Shown: piece by piece, positions 1 to 7,201 of the stretch
How the letters are laid out: the number at the start of each line of letters is the position of its first letter
Numbering within the stretch: the stretch's first letter is position 1
Assembly (NCBI RefSeq): GCF_003666015.1
Contig: NZ_QPLT01000007.1
Location: 1-64,000 of the forward strand
DNA: 64,000 nt
Source: Halorubrum sp. Atlit-26R
GTDB taxonomy: Archaea; Halobacteriota; Halobacteria; Halobacteriales; Haloferacaceae
Direction of reading: 5' to 3'
Notes under the pieces: model-generated
Told to the model about the DNA's origin: nothing
Database searches by the model: none
The model's input: only the letters and a program-made list of their open reading frames with translations
Made by a program: the position numbers and the translations under genes

Positions 1-96
1 GGCCCCGCTGTCCACCCTCGCGCGTGGTACCGCGAGTTCCGCGAACTCGTGGTGACCGCCGCAGTCTACAACCTCGAACAGGCTCTCAAACAGTGA
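1..96 (+). CDS. C-terminal end of a probable transposase (cut by window edge)
   Basis: Frame 1 is open from the first base and ends at TGA 94-96. The 31 visible residues contain WYREFRELVVTAAVYNLEQ, which resembles the C-terminal tail of haloarchaeal IS4/IS5-type (DDE) transposases, where a W-Y/F-x2-F-R-E tract precedes a short helix. That resemblance is from memory of the family. Too little is visible to assign an IS name or judge whether the copy is intact. It lies just left of the provirus genes, so an insertion sequence may have entered or truncated the left part of the provirus. Confidence 0.5.
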   Translation, partial: GPAVHPRAWYREFRELVVTAAVYNLEQALKQ

Positions 97-162
97 TCCC
101 CACGCCGTCATCGGATTCAACAAAGCACTCTGAAAGGAGTAAATTCGATTCAGTACAGAGGG

Positions 163-456
163 ATGGAGTATCCGGAAAGCTACCTCGTTTCTGGAGTGGG
201 AGCGACGATCTTCGGATTATTTGTGGCGCTGGTCATGCGGGGAGCATCAGGTGTTGAGCCGATACCAGAGGGTGCCGTTTGGGGCGTAGCAGCACTTTCT
301 ATCGCTGCTAGAATACTCACACTAGTCTGGGGCCTGTTCATTAGAAGAGCTAGTTTGAAGGTACACACTCCGAACAAGACGTATCGCTTCTTCTCGACAG
401 ATAGCAGCTTGAAGGAGATCGGCCACGCGGTGCGCGGCCACGAGATGAAAAATTGA
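163..456 (+). CDS. Small two-helix membrane protein, unknown function
   Basis: An ATG at 163 opens a 97-residue frame. It has two clear hydrophobic segments, about residues 8-27 and 38-60, and a basic tail (FIRRASLKVHTPNK). The base composition is less GC-rich than the surrounding genes, which suggests acquired DNA. It sits between the transposase end and the convergent NTPase gene of the provirus, with a gap of about 70 bases to that gene. I recognise no family. It could be a provirus or IS-neighbour accessory gene. The strand and start are supported only by the open frame and the plausible membrane topology. Confidence 0.45.
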   Translation: MEYPESYLVSGVGATIFGLFVALVMRGASGVEPIPEGAVWGVAALSIAARILTLVWGLFIRRASLKVHTPNKTYRFFSTDSSLKEIGHAVRGHEMKN

Positions 457-525
457 GAGGAGTTGCTGACTGGACCAAGTGACCAGCCTAACCAGAGTTT
501 CGAACGCAGCCTACCAGCAGCAACG

Positions 526-1485
526 TCACTCGGCTGGACCACGATCGCGGAGTTCCTCCAACAGCTCGGGCCAGTCGAGGTCGAGCGCGAATAAGTCGGG
601 TTCGAGGTCCCATCTCCACGGCGCCGCGTCGTCCGGATCCGGTTCCGCGGTCGCGGGTTCGAGGTTTTCGACGGTCCCGCTGAACAGCTGGTTCGTCGGC
701 TTGTCGGCATCAGCGGGCCAGTCGGCGAAGAAACCGACCTCCTTCTTCGAGTGTTTGAAGTACGCAGTCGTGAACAGCCGTTTCAGTTCCGGGTGGCAGT
801 CCTTCCCCGTGTGGAATACGGTTCCGAAGACGTCGACGTTGATCTTCGCCATCCGCTTGGCGAGCGGAGAGAACTGCGCGGCGACCTCGTAGGAGTTCGT
901 CCGCGCGTCGAAGTGCGTCGATCCTTCGTCGATGAACACGAACTTCGGCCGGTCGCGATACTCGATGCACGTCACGGCGAGGTCATGCGCGCTCGTGACC
1001 ACGACATCTGTTCGAGGCCAGGTGCGCGAGTTCGAGATTACGAGGAGATCGTCGACGGTCGCCGAGCGGAGTTCCGCCAGCAGCGCCATCAGGTTCGTTT
1101 TCCCCGTGTTCGGGTTTCCGGCGCCGCCGATGAACGCGGTCGCGTCGTTGTTCGTCATCACGTCGTCGAGCCGGAGCGGGAGCCGAAGCGCGGAGCCGTC
1201 GAGGTCCTGCTCGGTCACGCCGACGAGGTGCGAGAGCATCAGGGAGTTGCCCGAGCGAATCGCTTCGGACGCCTTCCGCGACTGCTGGGCCCGGTCGACG
1301 AGGTCGAGCAGCTGGGAGTCCTGGACAAGCTCCGGGTCGAGGTTGTTGAGGAACACCGACGCCGACACGTCGTCCGGGTCGATCGCTCCCGCTCGGGGGT
1401 CGAGATCCCGATGCGTGTCGATGCGCCCGGAGAGCTGCTCCGCGAGCTTCGCCGCGGTCAGCATCCCTTCGTCGGAGTTACCCAT
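526..1485 (-). CDS. Pleolipovirus-type P-loop NTPase
   Basis: This 319-residue protein has a Walker A motif (GGAGNPNTGKTN, about residues 120-131) and a Walker B motif (KFVFIDEG, about 181-188). It has no membrane segment. It closes the structural block of the provirus, where pleolipoviruses carry a conserved putative NTPase of unknown exact role, perhaps in genome handling or packaging. ATG 1485 was chosen over longer in-frame starts because it overlaps the TAA of the upstream gene (1478-1480) by eight bases, and because the longer extension is the Arg/Ser/Thr-rich shadow of that gene. Assignment to this viral NTPase group is by context and motif. Confidence 0.8.
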   Translation of the reverse strand: MGNSDEGMLTAAKLAEQLSGRIDTHRDLDPRAGAIDPDDVSASVFLNNLDPELVQDSQLLDLVDRAQQSRKASEAIRSGNSLMLSHLVGVTEQDLDGSALRLPLRLDDVMTNNDATAFIGGAGNPNTGKTNLMALLAELRSATVDDLLVISNSRTWPRTDVVVTSAHDLAVTCIEYRDRPKFVFIDEGSTHFDARTNSYEVAAQFSPLAKRMAKINVDVFGTVFHTGKDCHPELKRLFTTAYFKHSKKEVGFFADWPADADKPTNQLFSGTVENLEPATAEPDPDDAAPWRWDLEPDLFALDLDWPELLEELRDRGPAE

Positions 1486-2317
1486 CGGCACGCACCTCGG
1501 CGGTTTCCGCGTGTCCGTTTCGTTCGGCGTCCGGGTCCTCCGGCGTCGAGAAGTCGAACCCCGACTTGTGGTCCATCTCGTCGATCGCGTCGTCGTCGAC
1601 GAGGTCGGAGAGGTCTGAGTTCGAGGCGTCGTCAAGCCCGAAGTCTTTCAGCTCCTGGTCGACGGCGCGCTCGATCCCTTCGCCGGAGTCGGGCAGGGAC
1701 CCGTCCTCGAACAGCTCGACGATACGCTCGACCGTGTTCCGGGTCGCGCGCCGGACCACGATGAACGCGGAGCTTTCGAGGATGAAGCCTCGCTGCGCGT
1801 CGTCTTGGAGCTGGCCGCGGCACTCGTGTACGGCGCGGAGCGCGCGGGTCAACTCCCGATCGTCGAGCGTGCCGCGCCAGGTACCGACGACGGTCATGTC
1901 TTCGAGGTCGACCTGTTTCCCGACGTAGAGGTTCGGCGACAGTTGCGTGAGGTCGTACGTCGAGTTCACGAACTCATCATCATCGAGGATTTCGAGTTCG
2001 CGGAAGTCTTCGAGCGGGAGCCGGTAGATTCCGCCGTCGAGTACGCGAGCGTCGAGGTCGATCAGGTAGACCCACGCCGGGTTGTAGAGCCACGAGACGA
2101 CCTTGTTACCGACGAGGAACCCGAGCGGCGAAAGGCCGACCGCGGCGACTCCGAACACGTACCAGAAGCGCGGTACTTCGAGGTCGAATCCGACGATCGC
2201 GAACAGGCCGATGAGCGCGATCACACCGACGACCAGCTCAGGCGCGTGTCCGTGGAGCCAGTCGAGTACCTTCACGTGACGAGGCGGGTCGGGTCGGGGT
2301 TCTGGTGCGTCTCTCAT
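1478..2317 (-). CDS. Pleolipovirus ORF7-like membrane protein
   Basis: This 279-residue protein has two membrane helices, about residues 28-46 and 51-78. A soluble region and a strongly acidic C-terminal third (many Asp and Glu) follow. Its start overlaps the stop of the preceding gene (ATGA at 2314-2317), and its own stop overlaps the NTPase start. Translation across this part of the operon is therefore probably coupled. In pleolipoviruses a two-helix protein occupies this slot between the small exported protein and the NTPase. Its function is unknown in the family. The family assignment rests on position, topology and length. Confidence 0.72.
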   Translation of the reverse strand: MRDAPEPRPDPPRHVKVLDWLHGHAPELVVGVIALIGLFAIVGFDLEVPRFWYVFGVAAVGLSPLGFLVGNKVVSWLYNPAWVYLIDLDARVLDGGIYRLPLEDFRELEILDDDEFVNSTYDLTQLSPNLYVGKQVDLEDMTVVGTWRGTLDDRELTRALRAVHECRGQLQDDAQRGFILESSAFIVVRRATRNTVERIVELFEDGSLPDSGEGIERAVDQELKDFGLDDASNSDLSDLVDDDAIDEMDHKSGFDFSTPEDPDAERNGHAETAEVRADG

Positions 2318-2847
2318 GCTAACCTCTCGGGTTCCTCGCTGCGTCCGTAGACGACCTTTGCCACGAGGAAGATGGTCACAACGGCGACACCGGCGCCCCC
2401 GCCGAGGCCGGCCGCCTGCGCGTCGCTGGCGGTGAACGGGCCGGTGACGATGGTCGAGGCCGTTTCGAGCGGGACGCCGTAGAGCGTGGAGCCGTCGTCG
2501 ATCGTCACTCCGGCACGGCCGTTCGAGGGTTGAACGGGCATCCGAATCTCGGTCTTCCCGTCGACGATGAACGAGTCCCGGCGCAACTCGCGCGACTCAG
2601 TTAGCGCGACGGCCTCGGTGACCGTCACCCGGTCGCGGGTGTCGGAGTCGAGCAGTAGGACGGCTTCGCCGTCGACGTACTCGGCAGAGCAGAGCCGGAG
2701 CGTCGGTGTTATCTCCTCGGCGCAGGTGTTGACCTGTTCGCCAGCAGTCGTGTTTTCAGCGGTCGCGTTCGGGGAATCCTGTGCGGCGACGGCGCCGGTC
2801 AGCGAGGCCACTAACACGACCGTAATAAGGAAAAATCGGGGGAGCAT
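2314..2847 (-). CDS. Exported, C-terminally anchored provirus protein (ORF6-like)
   Basis: ATG 2847 begins a 177-residue protein with a Sec-type signal peptide (basic start, then FFLITVVLVASLTGAVAAQ). The middle is Asn/Thr-rich with two cysteines, and a hydrophobic segment near residues 147-165 is followed by a charged tail (YGRSEEPERLA). The topology is a surface-exposed ectodomain held by a C-terminal anchor. It follows the spike gene by eight bases and overlaps the next gene by four. Upstream in-frame starts were rejected because they run antisense through the spike coding region without hydrophobic or family features. It is probably a virion or envelope-associated accessory protein. Confidence 0.72.
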   Translation of the reverse strand: MLPRFFLITVVLVASLTGAVAAQDSPNATAENTTAGEQVNTCAEEITPTLRLCSAEYVDGEAVLLLDSDTRDRVTVTEAVALTESRELRRDSFIVDGKTEIRMPVQPSNGRAGVTIDDGSTLYGVPLETASTIVTGPFTASDAQAAGLGGGAGVAVVTIFLVAKVVYGRSEEPERLA

Positions 2848-2855
2848 GGTGGTGG

Positions 2856-4637
2856 TCAGTTGCTCAGGACGCCGAGCGCGACGAGCGCAGCGGCGACGAC
2901 AGCGACGATCTCTCCGGGGATGCCGAACATGTCGAACTGCCCGAGGTCGATACCACCACCGGACTGCGAGTTCTCGTACTTCTCGATCAGCTCTTGGTTC
3001 TGCTGTTCGAGGTCGTCCCACTCCTCCTGCGTGATGTAGTTCGAGTCGTTCTGTGGATCGGAGCTGGTGAAACTCGTCGTCGTCACCTCTTCGCCGGACT
3101 GCTTGTTCACGAGCTTTTCGACAGTGAACGAGCCGTCCAGTTGAAGCGTCTCGTACTGCGTCTCCGTCGCAGTGGAGACGAAGCGCGCAGAGTCGACAGA
3201 GGTGATGGTGGTTTCGAGGTCGCCCGATGCGTCGTACGTCCACGTGCCATCGCCGTTATCCGTCCAGTCAGCGGCCGGGACAGAGACGGTTTCAGAGTCG
3301 ACAGTCGTGACCTCGATCGCAGTGCCCTCGTAGGGCTCCGAGGTGATGGTGATGTTCCCGCCGTCGACACTGGTGCTTATCGCGGACCAGTCACCTTCGA
3401 CGAGACTCATGTCGGCAGTGAAGTACACGTCGCCGGTGAACGTCGAGGGGTCGTACGTCGTGCCAGCTTCAAGTGGGCCGTCCGACGAGTCGGTAAGCGC
3501 GAACGTGCCGGGCAGGGTTGCGCCGGTATCGCTGATGGTGATCGTCGCCTCGCGTTCGGCGTCGACGGGAACGTTCAGCGCGATGAGGTCGGCAATCGCC
3601 TGCGATGTGCCTTCCCCATCAGCCATCATGGCAGCGCGTTCGCGAGGCGTCACGAGATCGTCGATCTCGATGTCGCCGCTTTGAACGTCGCCGTAGACGT
3701 TCGTTACCCACGTCGAGATGCCGTCACGGACGTTTTGGAACGTGGTATCCATTTGAGACCAGATACCATTCCAGTCGGTGTAGCGCATGTAGTCGGTGTC
3801 CGTACCGGTATTGGTGATCCAGAAGTCCGAAGGCGCCGGATCGAAGTTACTGTCCCAGCGGGTGGGATTCCAGTAGCGAGGGTAGCTGCCGTCAGTACCA
3901 CCGACATCGATGATAGTGAAGGACTGGCCGTCAGGGAGAGTGTAGCCGGTGTAGTCCTGCGTGCCGGGACTGTACTCAGTATTTCCGGATTGCTCGCTTT
4001 GGTTAGGAAGGAGGTAGTTGGAGTTAACGTCAGCGTGGGATTCAAGGGTGGAAACCATCTTCTCGAACTCCCGAGCAGCCTCATTCCACGTCTTGAGCAG
4101 GTTTTTGCGGACAGTAGTCTCGTAGGCGTCGATCGCGGCAGTAGAGGCGTCGAGAACAGCGGACTCAGTAGAGCCAGCATTCAATTCCTCGATCGCTGCG
4201 ATCTTCGCTTCGGTGTACGCGGTATGTTCAACGCCATCGAGGATGTTGCCATTGTCGACAATGGTACTCGCGTTCGTGGACTTACGGGACCGAACAGTCT
4301 CGTCAATGTCCTGCCTAAGAGCGTCAGCAGTCAGGCCCTCAGCAGGACCGTCGGAGCCGATGACCTCGAACTCGCGGAGCGCCCAGCCGACGCCGACAGC
4401 GCCAGCAGCGAGGCCGACACCGACGAGCGGTGCGATAGCTTGAGCGTCCTGTGCGAACCCGTCGTCGACGGAGAGGCCGACCGTGGCGGCGCCAGCAGCT
4501 CCGAGACCTTTCACGAAGGTGCGGCGGCCCAGACGAGCAGGGCGGTCGGTATCAGAACCGTCAGCGCCCACAGCAGGCCCATCAGGAGGGCGATTCGAAG
4601 CGGTACAGCTAGCCGGGTCGTCATGGTTGGAACTCAT
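2856..4637 (-). CDS. Pleolipovirus spike protein (VP4-like), Tat-exported
   Basis: This is a 593-residue protein. Residues 36-60 form a twin-arginine signal (RRTFVKG with an Ala/Gly-rich core). The long ectodomain is rich in Thr, Ser and Asp. A short heptad-like stretch near residues 540-560 (EEWDDLEQQNQELIEKYE) precedes a single C-terminal membrane helix (about 571-590). Pleolipovirus spikes have this design: Tat export, extended ectodomain, coiled coil, C-terminal anchor. The spike mediates host recognition and membrane fusion. Its third-codon GC bias is weaker in the N-terminal half than in host genes. Receptor specificity cannot be read from sequence. Confidence 0.82.
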   Translation of the reverse strand: MSSNHDDPASCTASNRPPDGPAVGADGSDTDRPARLGRRTFVKGLGAAGAATVGLSVDDGFAQDAQAIAPLVGVGLAAGAVGVGWALREFEVIGSDGPAEGLTADALRQDIDETVRSRKSTNASTIVDNGNILDGVEHTAYTEAKIAAIEELNAGSTESAVLDASTAAIDAYETTVRKNLLKTWNEAAREFEKMVSTLESHADVNSNYLLPNQSEQSGNTEYSPGTQDYTGYTLPDGQSFTIIDVGGTDGSYPRYWNPTRWDSNFDPAPSDFWITNTGTDTDYMRYTDWNGIWSQMDTTFQNVRDGISTWVTNVYGDVQSGDIEIDDLVTPRERAAMMADGEGTSQAIADLIALNVPVDAEREATITISDTGATLPGTFALTDSSDGPLEAGTTYDPSTFTGDVYFTADMSLVEGDWSAISTSVDGGNITITSEPYEGTAIEVTTVDSETVSVPAADWTDNGDGTWTYDASGDLETTITSVDSARFVSTATETQYETLQLDGSFTVEKLVNKQSGEEVTTTSFTSSDPQNDSNYITQEEWDDLEQQNQELIEKYENSQSGGGIDLGQFDMFGIPGEIVAVVAAALVALGVLSN

Positions 4638-4656
4638 AAGTTGAGATCGAGGGTGG

Positions 4657-5058
4657 TTACCGAACAGCGACGCCCCAGGCGACGACCGTCGCGAAGAACG
4701 CGAGGATCGGACCGAGGTTGCTGCTCGTGTTGATGATGTCAGCGATCTGTGGAACGTACTGGTAGCCGATGATGACGAGCGGCCCAGCTGCGATCGCTAT
4801 CTGTTCCCAGCGTTCGTAGCTCTCGAACTGCTTCGTTTCGCTGCTCGCGAAGGCGATCGCGTACGCACCGAGCGCGATGAACGTCGCGTGTTCAGAGGTC
4901 AGCGTGTAGTCGAGCCACGTCAGCATGACCTCGGAGATCCCGCCGAACTGGTAGAGCCCAGCGAGTACGAACACGACCGACAGCAGCGCGGGAAGCGTCC
5001 GCAGGTGGGTGTAGTCCGAGAGCGTGTCGGACATCGTCCGCGAGTACGACGACGCCAT
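4657..5058 (-). CDS. VP3-like small internal membrane protein of the provirus
   Basis: This 133-residue protein has four hydrophobic segments (about residues 23-40, 59-74, 87-101, 112-131) and little outside the membrane. Pleolipoviruses encode such a protein immediately upstream of the spike; in virions it lines the inner face of the envelope. The start ATG overlaps the TGA of the upstream gene (ATGA), which supports ATG 5058. An internal ATG at residue 9 is a possible alternative. It lies 19 bases before the spike gene in the same operon. Confidence 0.78.
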   Translation of the reverse strand: MASSYSRTMSDTLSDYTHLRTLPALLSVVFVLAGLYQFGGISEVMLTWLDYTLTSEHATFIALGAYAIAFASSETKQFESYERWEQIAIAAGPLVIIGYQYVPQIADIINTSSNLGPILAFFATVVAWGVAVR

Positions 5059-5420
5059 CAGGAACCACCCGGGAACGCGCAGTTAGTCGGATGGTAGTCG
5101 TGCGTCGAGCCGTCGTCGCGTTCCAGCGTCACCTCGTCGGTGGCCATCGCGACCCAGATCTGTTCGCCCACCTCGATGTGGTCCTGCGCAGCTGCGCGCT
5201 TGACCTCGTCCTTCGCGAAGTAGCGAACGACTCCGTGATTCTCGTCCTTGATCTTGAGCCGGTACCAGGGGCCGTACTCTCCTTCTCCTTCGGTCAGATC
5301 GAGTACGAGCCCTTCCAGCACGTCACCCGGACCGAGTTCCACCGTGGGAACATCGGACTCGGGCGACTCTCCTTCGAACCGTTCGTAACCGTCAGGCGGC
5401 GTCGGGTTTTCAGTCGACAT
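5058..5420 (-). CDS. OB-fold-like small protein of the provirus
   Basis: This acidic soluble protein has 120 residues. The middle has a beta-rich pattern (GDVLEGLVLDLTEGEG, WYRLKIKDENHG, VVRYFAKDEV, GEQIWVAMATDEV) that reads like an OB-fold single-stranded nucleic-acid-binding domain. I chose ATG 5420, because the frame upstream only offers a TTG two codons earlier. A TATA-like stretch (about 5449-5457) about 33 bases upstream would give an almost leaderless transcript for the whole structural operon. A role in binding replicating viral DNA is an inference from fold appearance and from its place between replication and structural genes. Confidence 0.65.
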   Translation of the reverse strand: MSTENPTPPDGYERFEGESPESDVPTVELGPGDVLEGLVLDLTEGEGEYGPWYRLKIKDENHGVVRYFAKDEVKRAAAQDHIEVGEQIWVAMATDEVTLERDDGSTHDYHPTNCAFPGGS

Positions 5421-5448
5421 CTCCAACTGTTAGTGGTCATAGAAATCA

Positions 5449-5457
5449 TGTATAGTA
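5449..5457 (-). promoter_or_regulatory. Probable TATA box of the provirus structural operon
   Basis: Read on the minus strand, an ACTATACAT stretch lies about 33 bases before ATG 5420. The 228 bases between this ATG and the end of the MazF-like gene are AT-rich and otherwise empty. This is the only gap in the structural gene run, so it is the natural promoter position. No operator is evident. Confidence 0.45.
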
Positions 5458-5654
5458 TCAGGCAAGGCTCGGTGAAAGTAGTCGGACAGCAGCCGCTTTA
5501 CTGAATCCCCCTACTGATAGATGTCAAAACCTTCCTGAATACAGAACGTAGATTTAGAAAAGTGATGTTCAGAGTACCTTTAAGATGAGTTCTATCTAGT
5601 TTTGACTAACATCTTTACATACCCAATGAAAATAGTCAGATCGGACTGCGAATA

Positions 5655-6038
5655 TCAAGCAATACCTAATAGAACTTCCATACGAGCTTCTATCTCGGCC
5701 ATTTTACTAGCGGAGAGTTCACCCATTTTCCAAACACTAGGATCCTCGCTTTCATCCATAATCCTTCCGGGAACTGAAACCGCACTAAGTAATCCAAGTT
5801 TTGCTATAGAGTCGTCATCAACTCCCTCACTGGATGAAGAAATTTCCACATCAGCAAATTCCTCCGATGATTCTTGACTTGTGCTTAACGGGGCTACAAT
5901 TGTCGTATCGTACTTATGGTTTCGAGAATCATTTTGAACGACAACAGCAGGATGTGGATTCTCAAATTCCTCTTCAGGGACGTCTTCGGGGTCTGGAAAA
6001 GTAACCCAAACTACGTCCCCTCTAGATATTGTTGGCAT
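5655..6038 (-). CDS. PemK/MazF-family toxin
   Basis: This 127-residue protein begins with the MazF/PemK fold signature: GDVVWVTFPDPED near residues 6-18, then NPHPAVVVQND and TTIVAPLST. Members are usually ribosome-independent endoribonucleases acting as type II toxins. The gene is much more AT-rich than host genes and uses AT-ending codons, so it came in from elsewhere. It starts five bases after the Panacea-like gene ends, an antitoxin-first arrangement. Its C-terminal part (MAEIEARMEVLLGI) resembles the terminal helix of MazF proteins. Catalytic residues cannot be confirmed by eye. Confidence 0.82.
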   Translation of the reverse strand: MPTISRGDVVWVTFPDPEDVPEEEFENPHPAVVVQNDSRNHKYDTTIVAPLSTSQESSEEFADVEISSSSEGVDDDSIAKLGLLSAVSVPGRIMDESEDPSVWKMGELSASKMAEIEARMEVLLGIA

Positions 6039-6043
6039 GAATC

Positions 6044-7057
6044 CTATCTATCAGCTTCATCAGCTCTCGCTGCTAGTTTTTTCGTGATTGACGCAGCAGA
6101 TGCTTTTGTCCAAGGTTCTACGTCTTGATCATGGGTGCCTGAGTTTTCTCCTGTTGGACCATCATCTTGATTCTCCATCGAGTACTCTGTATAGAGATTT
6201 CTCCTTACAGCTTGTTCTCTTAGACTATTGATTTCGTCGTCAATGTCCCCCCTGAGAGTTTGAAGATCACCATCTATTGCGTTCAGCAGCTTATCATCAT
6301 TCTCACCTGGGGAGAGATGAACTGTGTTCTTTGAAATCAGCAGGGCCGCGTATTTCCAGACATCAGTGTAGAAAAAGCTGGCAATTTTTTGAATAAATTG
6401 CTCTTGAGACGCCGATAGGTCTTCTTTGTCAGAAGCTTCAGCGATAATTCGTTTAAGAAGCTTCGAGTAATCACTGTACGAGTTGAACACCTCAGCTAAT
6501 GCATCAACTTTGAGAAGTTCCCGATGTAGTTTAGTCAGTTCTCGACTCAAAGATTTAGAGTAGTCTTCAGCCTCAGTGTGCCACTCATCATCACTCTTGA
6601 TATTGTCAAGAATAACCTGTACCTGGACACTCTGTTTATACAAACTTCCATAGGAAGGAGGCGCATGATCTTCATAGAACTCAATCAGATATTCTTTGGT
6701 AGGGGTCTGAAGTATTCTATCGAAGTGAGTACAGTCCCTAGTGAAATAATATGCGTACTCCTCAGGGCTGTAAAACTCATCACCTGGATCAGGGAGACGA
6801 GATTCTTCAGATGCTTTAACCTCCGTTTCTGGGGTAGGTTCAATCCGCGCAGTACTGGTATCAAATACAGGGGCCGGTCCGTATTTGTACCAACCATAGG
6901 TAACAGGGACGTCTAAATCCTGAATCGCAAAATGGGCCAACTTGTTGACCTTGATCGGGTCAATAGAATCGGAAGAGTATCCCTCCCAATCCATGGCAAT
7001 TTGAATTCCCTCCTCTATATCTTCGAGAAGGTCATTCTCATCCCCTGGAGTGAGCAT
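6044..7057 (-). CDS. Panacea (SocA/DUF4065)-like antitoxin candidate
   Basis: The 337-residue protein starts at ATG 7057; a TTG four codons upstream is the only longer option. Residues about 36-67 read IKVNKLAHFAIQDLDVPVTY followed by GWYKYGPAP. This is the pattern of Panacea domains (K-x2-K-L-x-Y/H-F-A ... W-x-Y-G-P), which serve as antitoxins to many unrelated toxins. The remaining two thirds is helical and charged, with no match I recognise. It lies directly upstream of the MazF-like toxin and shares its AT-rich composition. The pair is a plausible type II toxin-antitoxin module, or a defence cargo of the provirus. Confidence 0.65.
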   Translation of the reverse strand: MLTPGDENDLLEDIEEGIQIAMDWEGYSSDSIDPIKVNKLAHFAIQDLDVPVTYGWYKYGPAPVFDTSTARIEPTPETEVKASEESRLPDPGDEFYSPEEYAYYFTRDCTHFDRILQTPTKEYLIEFYEDHAPPSYGSLYKQSVQVQVILDNIKSDDEWHTEAEDYSKSLSRELTKLHRELLKVDALAEVFNSYSDYSKLLKRIIAEASDKEDLSASQEQFIQKIASFFYTDVWKYAALLISKNTVHLSPGENDDKLLNAIDGDLQTLRGDIDDEINSLREQAVRRNLYTEYSMENQDDGPTGENSGTHDQDVEPWTKASAASITKKLAARADEADR

Positions 7058-7201
7058 AGTTACTGCCAAATAATCTGTTCCCTTGATATAAAATCTTTCC
7101 GTGCTATGTGGAAGGCAGTTTCCTGTCTATCAGGCATCTCGTTTATCATCAACGGGCTCCTGACGGTATCTGAGGGCCTCAACAGAGCCTCAGCAGCCGG
7201 C

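Noticed and set aside
97-525. Left attachment site (repeat of the tRNA-Pro 3' end)
   Set aside because: No stretch matching the tRNA 3' end was found by eye in this interval; the other provirus end must be elsewhere or lost.
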